The notes beneath the pieces were generated by a model. That model saw nothing but the letters and a program-made list of their open reading frames with translations, had not been told where the DNA came from and searched no databases. Position numbers and translations under genes: made by a program. Shown piece by piece: positions 1-11,341 of a DNA stretch of 64,000 nt. Position 1 is the stretch's first letter, and every line of letters begins with the position of its first letter. Source of the DNA: Excoecaria cochinchinensis (taxonomy: Eukaryota; Streptophyta; Magnoliopsida; Malpighiales; Euphorbiaceae); the NCBI GenBank assembly GCA_947683425.1, contig CANTUQ010000050.1, positions 14,686,501-14,750,500 on the forward strand. Direction: 5' to 3'.

Positions 1-666
1 TTTTAGGTTTCTAGGTCAACTAAATCACTTCTAAGAAAACCTGATAGAGCAGTCACTGTTAGATATTTCAAGATTAATAGAGAAGAAATAAATAAATAAA
101 TAAAACCAGGTGTAATGGGACTACTCTTTGGTGTCATATGCAGATGTTAGATGTTTCTTCATTTAAACTTCAGTTGTCACAAACGCCCCTCTTAAAGTGC
201 TTGTTTTTCAGCTGCTGTGCAAGTAGCAGCTTTTACCATTTCATAAACATTAATCATGTTCGTTGTGCTACTTTTGATGCAAAATGTCTACTGTTTGTTA
301 GGCTAAATGCATAATATCACAACCTTTCAAACAATAAAAAAACAAGAAAACAGAAAAAGAGAAGGAAAAGAGCTCCATGTCCACATATGTGTGCTGATGC
401 ATCCTGAAAATATATGGTCTTGTAGGTGCTGTGTTTGTACATTTGCATCTAACAATCTTTATCTTTTTTTTGAAACATATGGGCTTATATGACAGTTTAT
501 TCAGCCCTTTTTTCTTGTAAATTTGGCTCTTTGTATTGTTTTCTGTGCTTAAGTGGCCTTTCCATGTCTAATCACCAGCAATATCTAGACAGTGGACTGT
601 GTCATGAAGCTTCCATGAATGCTTGTGACAATAAATTCAATCTCTATTTGGGTGTTTGGCTCACAG

Positions 667-1909
667 GTTGATATGCGAGATTTTATAAATGCTCCGAATG
701 GTTCAGCCAAACAGCCGTTAGCTTTCAATGAAAGACCAGAAACTGACTGTTCACAGTCTCCATTAGGTGGAAGGACGGTATGCTGCTCCTTATTTAACCT
801 TAACGGGCCAACGCTTTTGCTGCTATTTGTAACAAATGAATACTTGGTACTTTACAGGATTTATTTGATCTTCCCTTTCACATGGCTCGAGATCAAATTG
901 AGGAAAGTCTCCGAACTAAGATGGCTTCCATAAAGGTACTGTTTTTATTTTGTCATCCTTGCAAGGGAAGCATGATAGAGACAATAAGTTATTTACATGT
1001 TTGTGCTTTTCAATTGGAAGGAACGTATGGTTCAATTACAAGATGCACAGAAAGGAGCAGAAGTCACATCTGAAGCAACAGAGAGAGAGCTTGAACTTGA
1101 AGCTCAACTTGTTGAGGCGAGGAGTATAATCCAGGAGCAGGTATCATTAGATTAAATGAACCAGAACTTAATCCTTCTAATTTGTTTCATAGATTAAATG
1201 AACTCATTTCATTTTGTGTTTATGCTAATTTCATGTTTTAATCGTGCAAACAATTTTTGTGTTAGTATCTTAAAAATCAAATCTTGCTATAAGACTTAAA
1301 TTGTCATCATCGTAAATGTTGCTATTTATAAGAAATTACTCACTCGCAACATTGTTGTACATAAATTTGGTGACTTTATAGATACGAATTGAAAGATTAG
1401 TAACATTGATGAAATTTATGATAGACTCTTAGTGTGGATGAATTTAAGCCAACTTTGATGTGAATTGTTTCTGTATACAACCTAGCAGTTACTGGGCATA
1501 AAGCAACATGATCTGTCAGCAATGCTTTGCACCTTTTCTAAGCTATCCTTGAGTAGATGTATTCATTTTTCTACTATACTTCTGTTGGTGAATCTTTTAG
1601 AATTCTGTGATCAGCTTTTACGCTGCTTTAAATTTTGGAGAAAGTTGTTTCGTGAGCAGTTGATGCATGAAATTATTATTATATGTGTGCACCTTTCTAA
1701 TTAATAATAATGACAACTGCATAGCTCAAAATTTAGAGCAGAATAACTAAAAAAGTATCACCTTCCTTACTGTTATTATTATTATTATTATTATTCTTTT
1801 CTTGGCCAGAGAAAATTAACTGTATAAATGAATTATTTATTTATTCATTTTTCAGGCATGCATAATGTCTAAACATCTTGCCAAGTCTGAGAGGCCAAGG
1901 TATCCTTAG
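667..1909 (+). CDS. C-terminal exons of an unidentified coiled-coil protein (partial)
   Basis: Four exons join in frame with GT-AG borders: 667-777, 858-935, 1021-1140 and 1856-1909, the last ending in TAG. Together they encode 120 residues. The second exon reads DLFDLPFHMARDQIEESL. The third is a charged heptad-like stretch rich in E, Q, L and A, which suggests a coiled coil. The tail ends SKHLAKSERPRYP. I do not recognise the family. The 5' exons lie outside the window or were not found in 1-666. The 3' UTR probably runs past 1910. The frame continuity across four exons and the conserved-looking composition support a real gene; the function is unknown. Confidence 0.6.
1773..1795. repeat. 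(TTA)n microsatellite
   Basis: About seven TTA/ATT units in a row, inside the last intron of the preceding gene. Confidence 0.8.
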
Positions 1910-4414
1910 ATCCATTCTTTCTATTAATGGAGATTTACACGGTTTGCGCATATGGGAGACTGACGATTTTATATTTTGGCAGGGATTCTATCGTTTCATC
2001 ACAAACAGAGGTATAGAATACCCTACTTTATGTTTAGACTTAAATGTATCATTTGGGAGCTTCGGGAAAAAGAGGAAGTGCGTGATATTTTTTGTTAGTT
2101 CTTGCTAGTAGTAGAAACTCACTGTACAAAATCAGAGTCGTTTGATATGTAAGATTGTTGGGTAAATTATTAAAATCTAGCAGTTCGACCATGCTATAGT
2201 GCCTAAAGTGGAACTTATATAGGCGAACTTTAGGTCACAAAGGCTCTTCTGATTTACTAGCGAAATGGGAAGTTATGCGAATGCATTGGTGCTCCTCTAT
2301 GTGAATCTAAAGTTTAGACCATCAAACCTGCACTCTTTTAAGTTTTCCTCGGTATGTAAAATCTTGCATCTTAACATTTTATTTGAGCTGATCTAAAAAG
2401 TTGGCTTGACATGCAACAAAATCATTGAACGCTTGTCTGTTGTCTCCCTTTCAGCCTGAAAATTAAGGGAATGATTGAAAAAATCTTAATTTTATAAAAA
2501 TTCATCGGCAATTGAATAAATTATTATTATTATTAGCGCTTCATTTAATTTTCTACAAGCTCAAAACTAAACTTATCACTATTACATCTAAATGCATAAA
2601 AGTTCTAGATACATGTGTTAACAATTTAAGTTTAATTAAAAATATAGAAATGATGAAAGAAAATAAAAGTATTACATCCGTCACAATATTTGTCATTTTA
2701 TAGAGTTTTTGTTGCCTCCAATTAAATGTCATTTTGAAGAGTATAAGAGAGTTAAATTTTTTTGTTAATTATTTTTTTTTTTAACTTTCTAAATTCTCTT
2801 TCACTCTACTCATTGATTCTCCTTCTATTAAGTGGTCAATATTAAATTAAATAAGGATATTTTGTACGCCTATTGCAAATTTATCCAAAATAAAGCTATT
2901 AATTAGTTTTGTTGGTCTGGTGTTTAAATTTTAAACAAATATTATTTGTAGTAGCAGTATTCAATTTAATAAAGATAAGGTAAACTTTTTATTAATATTT
3001 TCTCAAATTCATAGTTATTTAAAATGTGATAAAGCTAGATAATGAGATTGAATAAAATCAAATATTGAGATGATTTACAAAAGTAAAATGGATGGAGTTT
3101 TTTTTTAGCAAAAGGCTTGGTTAAGCATGGCTAATTTTTTACTTATTACAGGATATATGGAAATTATATAGGGAAATATTGCAGAAAATGAAATAAAAGT
3201 GAATTACATCTCAAATTGCCTACTACACCTATTCCCAAAAAAAGGCAATAAGGAAAATTAAATTACAAATCCAATTGAACCAATATAATAAAAAAAATTT
3301 ACTGAAAAAGAAATATGACAATAGGTTAATAAGATATTGACCTAAAAGGTAATAAGAGATCAAGATAATAAAAGAGATAATGAATTTGAAAAACAACTGA
3401 AAATAAAAGATAAACTAGCAAATTAAGATAAACATGCCAAAAGATAAGATCAAAGATACTTAAAGGTAACCATACTAAAAAAAGGAGATGCCGAGATGCC
3501 ATGCCAAATTAATGTAATATGCTAAAAATGTAAATTTACCAAAAGCTAAAAGGAATAACCAAAAAAGGGAAAGAAATCAATCAATATTAAATATAGCAAT
3601 TAAAAAAAGAAGGAAATAAGCCTATTACTATGATATATTCATATTCATACGTATGTGCAAGTCGTGAAAGGCTTCTAACAAAAAAAATTATGAATGTCCA
3701 AGTTAATAGAAATTAAGTTAGCGGTTTAACTTTATTAATTCATGCAATTAGTCATTTCACCATACTTTTATCTACTTCTTGAATTGAATATGAACTTGTG
3801 TCAATTAATTCATAAACATATTGTATTCTTGTATTTTTTATCTTTATTTCCAAAATTTCCTTATGAATATCATTCATCTTACTTTCCACTTTTTCCAAAA
3901 TTTTCCTAAATAAAAATGTACAAAACATTTGAGATAAAACCCCTACTATAATTAGGGTTGTAAATCATATCTATTGACCACTCAACTATCTTTAAATAGT
4001 TTATGCTATGCCCAATCTCCAAACTACGTATACTCATTCGATGAGTAAAAATATAGTACTTGCTACTTAAGATACCCTGGTGATCTTAAATCCATAGATA
4101 ATTGCATCATTAATATAATAAAATGCTTCACTGACATAGTATGAGTATCCATGTGAAGTTTTTCATATTAAATTTTTAATGTACTTATTTTTCGAACAAG
4201 TATTCACATGATAACTTTAATAATTTCAATGATGATAGCTTATGAGAATTACTTCTTGAACTAGTCAAAAAGTATATAATATGTTCGTATTAACAATGTA
4301 ATGTCTTATTAATACAATGACTATGGATAATTTAGGTATTAACGTATTTGCATACATCAATACTGTATTTATATATTAAAAAACATGAGCAGTAATGAAA
4401 TGAAAACGCTTTTT
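1910..4414. other. AT-rich intergenic DNA
   Basis: The first ~200 bases are probably 3' UTR of the upstream gene. After that I see only AT-rich sequence with frequent homopolymers and no reading frame with coding character. Short open stretches here are low-complexity. Confidence 0.6.
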
Positions 4415-5257
4415 ATTAAGCAGCATGTCTAAAGAAGCATTTCTAAAGAAAATATACTGCATCAGTAATGAAGCAAACTGAAAAGGCAGCCAAAAAGAGA
4501 AAAAAAAAAGAAAAGAAAATAGATTCCTCAAATTCGTAACCATGTTCAGTAAAAAGATCAAATAGCAGAACAATATGTTAATTTCACCCATATTTACTAA
4601 ACTTATACTCAAATGATACTAATATAATAAAAGAATTTTTGTTCTCATAAAAATCAGTGAATTTAGAATATATTTATAGAAAAATTACTTTAATCGTTTT
4701 TCGATAATTCTTTCGCCGAAAGGTCTAGTCGGTGCATACACTTAACACCCCCATGCACACATAGTTTGACACGTGGCATAGCACATGAAAAAAATGACAT
4801 GTGAGCATGCTGCATGGACATTTCGACAAGTCAGTTTTTCGTGTGGCATACTTACATGTCATTTTTTTCACAAGACATGCCACATGTCAAGTCATTTATG
4901 CATGTGTTGCTGAGTGTATGCGACAGCTGTAATTTTCAGTGATTTTTTTGCCAAAAAACGGTTGGAGTAATTTTTCTATAAATATGTTTTAATTTCAATA
5001 ATTTTTATAAGAACAAAATTTTTTTCACTATATTAATGTTATTTGAGTATAAATTCGAGTGAAATTAATCCCAGAACAAGTACATACGTTATGAAGCAAA
5101 TATACCCAAAGATATAATTTAAAGCAAAAGCAAAATAAACAAGTCATGAATTTTAAGAGTTGTTTAGAAAAATGGTTTGCTTCCTACTTAGTGCTGGTTT
5201 AAATTTCTCTGGATTCGCATTCCTAATCCTAATTTGGATTGTGTGCCTTCCCAAATA
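4415..5257 (+). repeat. Dispersed repeat R1, copy 1 (interrupted)
   Basis: From ATTAAGCAGCATGTCTA to about 5257 this region matches 19475-19826 in an LCB1 intron, base for base over most of its length, except that 498 bp plus an 8-bp duplication are inserted after 4573. The two parts are 4415-4573 and 5080-5257. The repeat has no clear terminal inverted repeats and its class is unknown. Confidence 0.85.
4574..5071. mobile_element. 498-bp foldback (MITE-like) element
   Basis: The two halves are near-complete inverted copies. The left arm begins TTAATTTCACCCATATTTAC and the right arm ends in the complement of TTAATTTCACTCGAATTTAT. The pairing continues inward for about 240 bases on each side, including GACACGTGGCA-like segments. 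The element is flanked by an 8-bp direct repeat, CAGAACAA, at 4566-4573 and 5072-5079. The related copy of the host repeat at 19475-19826 has this sequence once, so it represents the empty site. An 8-bp duplication fits hAT-type insertion, but the long arms also resemble Mutator-type foldbacks. There is no coding capacity. Confidence 0.85.
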
Positions 5258-5625
5258 ATTTATTAATATTTCCCTTTTCCTATACTTCAATTTACTATTT
5301 TTATCGTTTTAAAATATTATTAGATAATAGATTATGACATTTTATTTTTTATATAAAATTAAGCAAAATGTTAAAATATATAAGAAGCGATAAATTTGTG
5401 TGAGGTAATGATTTATAAATTAAGTTGATGTTATTTTATGAACCCAATTTAATAATTGTTGCCAAGGTGGGTGACTTAAAAACTGCCACATAAAGTTGTG
5501 AGGTCCAATAATACAACAACCACTTGCTGTAGTAGCTTATACGAGTAACTAATAACACTCTGCATTAACAGCCATTCTTTGGTGTATCTCTTTCCGAATT
5601 CGGAAAAGAATAAAATAAGAAGAAG
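5258..5625. other. 5' flank of the carboxylesterase gene
   Basis: AT-rich sequence upstream of the start codon at 5626. It presumably holds promoter and 5' UTR. I see no clear TATA box in a convincing position. Confidence 0.4.
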
Positions 5626-6741
5626 ATGAGAAGCAAAAGCGTTAATCCTGAAACAAATGCAAAGCTAGTTGTTCCATTGAGGACGCGTGTTGCTCTTTCA
5701 TTAGTATCAACCTTGTCGGACGCAGCCCGTCGTCCCGACGGCACCATCAACCGCCGCCTCCTCTCATTAGTCGATCTCAAGTCTTCCCCTTCCCCCACCA
5801 AACCTGTCCGTTCCGTTGTCTCCTCCGATACCTTACTTGACACCTCCCGCAACTTATGGTTCCGCCTCTATGTTCCCACCCATACTCAACCTACTACAAC
5901 CTCATCCTTTGGTTGCTGTGCTACTACTACTGCCCGCCCTTCACCTGACCATCAAAATCAAACCACCAATTATAATAATAAACTTCTTCCCGTGATGATT
6001 TTCTTCCACGGAGGAGGGTTTTCCTTTCTTAGCGCTGCTAGCTATTCATACGATTTCGTTTGTCGCCGATTCGCCCGCAGACTTCCTGCACTGGTAGTGT
6101 CCGTCAACTATCGTCTCACCCCTGAACATCGCTTCCCTTCTCAATACGATGACGGATTTGACGTTCTCAAATATCTCGACCAGCATCACCCCGACGTTCT
6201 CCCACCCAATGCCGATCTATCTAGATGTTTCCTCGCCGGAGACAGTGCTGGCGCAAACTTGGCTCATCATGTAGCCATTAGAGCCAGCAGAAGCCAGTTC
6301 AGGGCAGTTAAGGTAGTTGGATTAATATCTATACAGCCGTTTTTTGGAGGCGAGGAAAGAACGGAATCGGAGATCCGACTGGCTGATTCCTTTTTGGTGT
6401 CGGTACCTCGAACCGATTGGTGTTGGAAGGCGTTTCTACCAGAGGGATCGAATCGGGACCATTATGCAGTGAACGTGAGTGGGCCAAACGCAGAGGAGAT
6501 TTCGGGTGTGAATTATCCGAAAACACTGGTGTTCGTGGGTGGGTTTGACCCGTTACAGGATTGGCAGAGGAGGTACTTCGAATGGCTAAGGAAATGGGGG
6601 AAAGAGGCTACACTGATTGAGTATCCCGCCATGTTTCATGCCTTTTACATCTTCCCGGAATTGACAGAATCCTCTCAGTTGATCTCTCAGGTCAAGGATT
6701 TTGTTGTCAATATGCTTGTCCCAACGCCGGATCCAAACTGA
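5626..6741 (+). CDS. CXE18: Carboxylesterase, HSL/GID1-like alpha/beta hydrolase (CXE18-like)
   Basis: A single-exon gene of 371 residues, the usual length for plant class-I carboxylesterases. The hormone-sensitive-lipase signature is complete: oxyanion-hole HGGGF at residues 128-132, nucleophile elbow GDSAGAN with Ser207, acid Asp308 in GGFDPLQD, and His338 in MFHAFY. The N-terminal segment PLRTRVALSLVSTLSDA and NRRLLSLVD resemble probable carboxylesterase 18 and, more distantly, the gibberellin receptor GID1. Unlike GID1 it keeps the catalytic histidine, so it is probably an active esterase rather than a receptor. It likely hydrolyses short acyl esters in the cytosol; the natural substrate is unknown. 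The start is the first in-frame ATG after a purine-rich AAGAAG leader. A low-complexity Thr/Ser/Pro insert occupies about residues 84-118. Confidence 0.93.
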   Translation: MRSKSVNPETNAKLVVPLRTRVALSLVSTLSDAARRPDGTINRRLLSLVDLKSSPSPTKPVRSVVSSDTLLDTSRNLWFRLYVPTHTQPTTTSSFGCCATTTARPSPDHQNQTTNYNNKLLPVMIFFHGGGFSFLSAASYSYDFVCRRFARRLPALVVSVNYRLTPEHRFPSQYDDGFDVLKYLDQHHPDVLPPNADLSRCFLAGDSAGANLAHHVAIRASRSQFRAVKVVGLISIQPFFGGEERTESEIRLADSFLVSVPRTDWCWKAFLPEGSNRDHYAVNVSGPNAEEISGVNYPKTLVFVGGFDPLQDWQRRYFEWLRKWGKEATLIEYPAMFHAFYIFPELTESSQLISQVKDFVVNMLVPTPDPN

Positions 6742-7248
6742 TGAAGTATAATTAATTTAGCTTTTCTGCAACAAATATAGTGATTTTTATGTCGATTTCG
6801 TTATATGGAACCATGTAATTGCCAATTGTGAGTCATAAATATATGTAATGTGTAGTTTCTGTTGATCGTGTAAAATTCATGATGTTAATGCTGAATTATC
6901 AGGAGTCCAGCCACTAATTAATTTAGTGGCAAAAGTTGCAGGAAATGAAATCCATTCCTTTCCTCCGCTTGGCTTTCTGTCCTGCAGGCTTCAATTCCTT
7001 GGCATCGTCAGCTGTTTCATAACGTGACATAACGATAAATTGTGAATCACATTCACATGGCATGTTAACTCTCGGCTACCATCCTCCTGAATATATGAAA
7101 CATTTTACTCTCCACGCCTGAATCCACAACTACTCATTCGTCTAATACTTGAAAAAGTGGGAGAACCGTCAAGTGAGAACTCTACCCTTGCTCCGCATGG
7201 TTGGTGGTAATTCAATTAAAAAAAAAATTTCTTCAATTACTTTTAAAA
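6742..7248. other. 3' flank of the carboxylesterase gene
   Basis: Probably holds the 3' UTR; an AATAAA-like CATAAATATATG lies near 6835. No other gene seen before the retrotransposon target-site duplication. Confidence 0.45.
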
Positions 7249-7253
7249 GTAAC
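7249..7253. repeat. Target-site duplication (left) GTAAC
   Basis: GTAAC immediately precedes the left LTR and recurs immediately after the right LTR at 17434-17438, as expected for a 5-bp staggered integrase cut. Confidence 0.95.
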
Positions 7254-7718
7254 TGATAAATCCAAATATGTCTTTATCTGTAGGAGAGAGAACGATCCGA
7301 TCGGAGGAGAGAAACCTGCAATAAGAGGAGCCCGGTCGGACCAGGCGTGAGCACTCCGAATCTTAAGTTAGTAGCTTAGAGAAGATGTGCTTTAGAGAGA
7401 TAATGTTGTGAATTCAATACCTGGAGCCATCGTTGGCTGGGCTATTTATACGAGGTAGTTGAGGGACACTCGAGTGCCTGGGGAGTGATTACTGGCCGTC
7501 AGAGTAGGTATTCGGCGACATGACAAGGAGCAGGTGGTAGACATGGGCGCTGCCTTGTGTCAGGCGGCTGATGGGATTGGCGGTCACATCAGCCGATCGG
7601 TCATGTGCTCTGCCTAGGAGCTCGTGTCTGATACCTTTGGCTGATGGGCTTTGGGCCTTGCCAGTTGGATGCGCCGACTAGATGGGCCTTAGAGCAAATG
7701 ATATTTGCTGGGTTATCA
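7254..7718 (-). repeat. 3' LTR (left) of the Tat-like element
   Basis: 465 bp, TG...CA ends. Read on the minus strand it contains a TATA box (TATAAATAG, complement of 7442-7450) that would drive the element's own transcript from the other LTR. About 99% identical to 16969-17433. Confidence 0.96.
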
Positions 7719-7735
7719 CTTGTCCCCCCCTCAAC
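7719..7735 (-). other. Polypurine tract of the Tat-like element
   Basis: On the minus strand GTTGAGGGGGGGACAAG directly abuts the 3' LTR. This is the expected position and composition of the plus-strand primer. Confidence 0.85.
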
Positions 7736-7929
7736 GGGTCCGATCGGGCATAGAAATGCTGTTGTTGGTCCGCTCGGATGGTATCTGGTCTGGAAAATCC
7801 CGATCCGAAGACGCGTACTGGCGCGCTTTTTCTGAAGAGGCGCGCGTGCTTAGACAGCTGTTTTTATTTAATGTTGCGCATGTACCGAGGGCGACGCTTC
7901 GTCCTTCACAGGGGCGTGATGTCTTTCGA

Positions 7930-7991
7930 CACGTGGCATCTGCTGAATGGTGCGTCGTTTGGCATTTTCGAGAGGCGCCAGCCTATAAATA
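7930..7991 (+). promoter_or_regulatory. Candidate promoter of the antisense gene (G-box and TATA box)
   Basis: A G-box, CACGTG in GACACGTGGC, lies at 7930-7935 and a consensus TATA box, TATAAATAG, begins at 7984. Both are inside the element, outside the LTR, and face the plus-strand gene at 8244. A start site near 8015 would give a leader of about 230 bases. The arrangement is seen in the sequence; promoter activity is inferred. Confidence 0.6.
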
Positions 7992-8243
7992 GGGGACTCT
8001 ATGAAGCGTTTTTTCTTTACTTTCGAAATCCCTAGCGAAGCTCTGTCAAAATCCTCCTTTGATTTCCAGATCTCTGCAACTACTCCTTTATTTCTTCTTC
8101 AAATTTCTCGAGTTCTTCCTCATCAAGTAAGTAAGTTTTTTCTCCTCTGTTTGCTTTCTCTGCGATTTCATCTTTCGTTTTCCTTCCGCACCCATTCCAT
8201 TTAGAAGAGAGAGTTGTGCCCTTTCTTCTTCCTTTTATTAAAG

Positions 8244-10718
8244 ATGGCCTCCAGTAGTGCTGAAGCCTTAGACACAGACTTTTTGGAGTGGTACGAGAAC
8301 AAACCAGCCGTCGCACCGCATTCTCGCCTGACTGCTGAGGAGGTGGCCGAAATTCCCTCCACATATGGCCTTTCCGAAGAGATAAAAGTGTTGGCCTGCC
8401 CTGAGTCGATGGCGGTGACGGAGGGGCCCTTTGGGCAAGACAATGGGGAATGGTTCATTTGCCATCTTCGGAGCCTGGATGCAGGCCTGAGGATCCCCCT
8501 GGGCGCCTTCGAGATGGCGGTATTGAGGGGGTATGATCTCGCCCCCAACCAACTACATCCGAACGGTTGGAGATCGGTGGCGTGCTTCAGAATTCTTTGC
8601 ATAGCCGAATCGGTGGCGCCAACTCTGGAGCTATTCACCCACTTCTTCTACATCTCGTCCCGGAGCGACGGAACGGAGTATTTCTTTACAAGCCGTCCCA
8701 AGAGGAAATTGATGGTCGTCCCCACCTCCATGAAAGGGTACAAAGAACTGTATTTCCTGATGGGGAGGAAAGGTGGATTTGGGGTGCGCCTCACCCGATC
8801 TGTCAGGGTCAAGGCTTTGAATGACCTAGCCGTCGGTCAGCCTTCTTTTGAACAGGACATTAAAACGTTAATGACCGCCGTCGCCAGGAATGGGAAACCC
8901 TTCGAGTCCAGCTTGCTCTTAACTACCCTGTTCGGGTCTTCCAGTTCTGAAGGCACAGAGGACGTAGAACGTGAGCATTAGGGCCGTGAAGAAAACATTT
9001 GCATTATGCATCATAATGCATTGCATTTTATTTATGCTTTATAAGGAGAATTTGTGTACAAAAACTTATCTCGCTTATTTTTTGTTGTGCAGCTGAGATG
9101 GCTGGTGGGAGTGATGCATCCAAGCAGCTCGGCGAAAAGATCAAGCAAAAACGTGAGGCCGAGCGGAGGGCTCAAGAGCAGAGGAAGAGGAGGAAGCTCG
9201 CGCCCGCGTCGGAGCTGCAATCATCCCGAGCAGCTGCTGGTGCTTCTAGGGGGGCGGCCGGCGCCTCTACAACGACTCCGGCCATTGCGGCCATTCCCAT
9301 CTCTTCGGCGCCCCCTGCTGCTACAACTACGACCACTGGACCTATCTCTACTGCAGCCGGGCCAACGATTGTGCTTCGAAGGGAGGCCCCTCCTCCGCCG
9401 GTGCGTCCAAAGCGCCACACTCTTCGGGATGAGTCGGATGAAGATGATCAGCCGATCGGTCCTGCGATCAGAGAGGCGGAGGAGGCCGCAAAGAGGAAAA
9501 GAGCCGATGAAGCGGCCAGAAAGAAAGTCGCTGAGATGATAGCCGAGACCGACGCAATGATTGCCGCCAGAGGGAAGACCATTCTACGTGGCGAATCTCC
9601 ACGGCGATCTAGCGATCGGCGACCGGCTCCCATGAAGGACATTCTGAGGGAGAACTTTGGCGATGAATGGTCAGTGGGTCAAGTGGCCAACTTCATTTGC
9701 CGTGGTCTTCTCCGGGATGAAGATCATCGGGACGCCGTGGACGCTAGCCAACTCAACAGAGAGGTTCAGGCTATCAATCAGCAATTAATAGACGTAAGGA
9801 CTCGTCGTTTTGTTTCTGGTGTTAATTTACACCTCTGTGTCTGATGAATTTATTCTTGATTTTGTGCAGGCTGCCAGGAGGGCACAGCGGCTGCACATGA
9901 TGGCCGGTCTGTGGAAAGGAAGGGCCGAGTCGGGCGCCACAGCTAAGGCGGAGGCGAACACACGCTGTGAAGCAGCTAAGAAAGAGGCCTCCGACCTTCG
10001 GGCCAAGGTGGCCAAGCTGGAGGAGCGATATACTGCTTCTCAGTCGGAGACAGTAGCCTTGAGAAAGGAGGCTCACCAGAGCGCCCAGGAGCTGAAAGCT
10101 CGGCAGGGCGAGGCCGACAGGCTGAAGGGCGAAGTAGCCCGCCTATCCGCAGATTGTGGACAACTGAGGCGATTCGAGGCAGATGCAAGCCGACTGGATG
10201 CCGAATGCAGAGAGTTGGTTGCTGAGAACGCCAGGTTGAAAACAGAGGTGGAGTCCTTGAAGGCGACGGCAGCAGAGAACGAGGCTTCCTATACGAAGAT
10301 TCTTGAGATAGAGCTTGCTAACCAAAAGGAGCGCCTGATCGATGAGTTGGCAGACACCCAGGTGGGGCTGTTGTCTCGGCTAGTTCATGAAGCTGGGCAG
10401 CGCTTCCCTGGGGCGGATCTGTCATGGATGGATGACCCGGCCTCATTGCCTGCTCCTCCAATCAGTGACGACGACGAAGGCGCTCCCGAGGGGGAAGTCA
10501 TCGAGAGAACTTCTGGAGAAGGTCCCTCAGTTCTGCCGACTATTCAAGAGGATCCATCTGAAGCGGGGCCTATGGCGTCTTTAACCCCTGAAGTCGAAAC
10601 GGAGGTTCCTCCTGCACCCGAAGCTGAGCCAGTGGTGCCTTCTTCCACTGGGCCTGTCTCTGAAGGGGGGGGCAGTATCCGTACCGCCTACTGCCGACCC
10701 TTCTCAAGCCGCTGCTGA
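8244..10718 (+). CDS. Antisense accessory gene of the Tat-like element (PF04195-like, coiled coil)
   Basis: Transcribed opposite to gag-pol. Three exons join in frame: 8244-8970, 9093-9793 and 9870-10718. The introns (8971-9092 and 9794-9869) have GTGAGC/GTAAGG donors and TTGTGCAG acceptors. The predicted protein is 758 residues. Exon 1 contains DAGLRIPLGAFEMAVLRGY and LAPNQLHPNGWRSV, the pattern of the plant 'putative gypsy type transposon' family (Transposase_28). Exon 2 is basic and Ala/Arg-rich. Exon 3 forms a long coiled coil, then an acidic Pro/Glu tail. The role is unknown; it could be a structural or DNA/RNA-binding protein. The tail ends in a run of eight G at 10665-10672. In the neighbouring frame the acidic, Pro-rich character continues to a stop at 10780-10782, so this copy may carry a one-base frameshift. 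An in-frame ATG at 8214 is less likely as start. Confidence 0.75.
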
Positions 10719-10782
10719 CCCGGACGCCGAGCAAGTTGCTGATCCACCTGGCGGGGTGGAAATTGTAAATATAGATAGTTAG

Positions 10783-11002
10783 CATAGGAGCTTAGATTAG
10801 CTTTGCTTTTTCTCCTTTTTTCTCTTACGAACTGTAAAGTGTAGACATTTTTTATTAATGAAATTGCATTTTTCTGCAAATCAATGTATACATAAGTTTG
10901 TACTAAAATTTGCAATATGATCGAGCTAATTAAAACTCGTAATTAAAATTTGCATTAAATTTCACAAGTACTTCCTGAATTCGAATAGCGTCGAAGCTAA
11001 GT
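10783..11002. other. Non-coding spacer between the antisense gene and pol
   Basis: AT-rich; probably the 3' UTR and polyadenylation region of the plus-strand gene (AATGAAAT near 10857). The two transcripts would converge here. Confidence 0.4.
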
Positions 11003-11168
11003 GATACTCATAAAGCTGCATAAGTGTTGCATAACTGAGCTATATGATACTCGTAGGGTCGCATAGTTATTGCGAAATCGAGTTGAGTGATACTCGTAGA
11101 GCTGCATGAGAATTGCATGGCCGAGAATACTCGTAACATTGCATAACAATTGCATAACCGAGCGAGAG
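11003..11168. repeat. Four ~43-bp tandem repeats inside the Tat-like element
   Basis: Units begin with (G)ATACTCRTA at 11003, 11046, 11089 and about 11127, each followed by a GCATAA...TTGCATAACCGAG-like segment; lengths are 43, 43, 38 and 42. They are diverged copies. Tandem repeats between pol and the 3' LTR are known in Tat-group elements and can seed satellites. Confidence 0.75.
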
Positions 11169-11341
11169 AGGTTAGATCCTCTATAATAGGGATAATACTC
11201 GGGGAGGTAAGATCCTCCATTACGTTAGATTCGCTTTTGTAGCATCAAGCCTAATCGTAGAACGCTAAATTATGCATTAATTGAACGAATATGAAAGAAT
11301 GAACCTTTTTATTAATCAGGCAATTGCCAGGTTCTGATACA

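Noticed and set aside
8080..10325. Minus-strand open frames opposite the accessory gene
   Set aside because: Composition shadows of the plus-strand exons; no shared motifs with the element's proteins.
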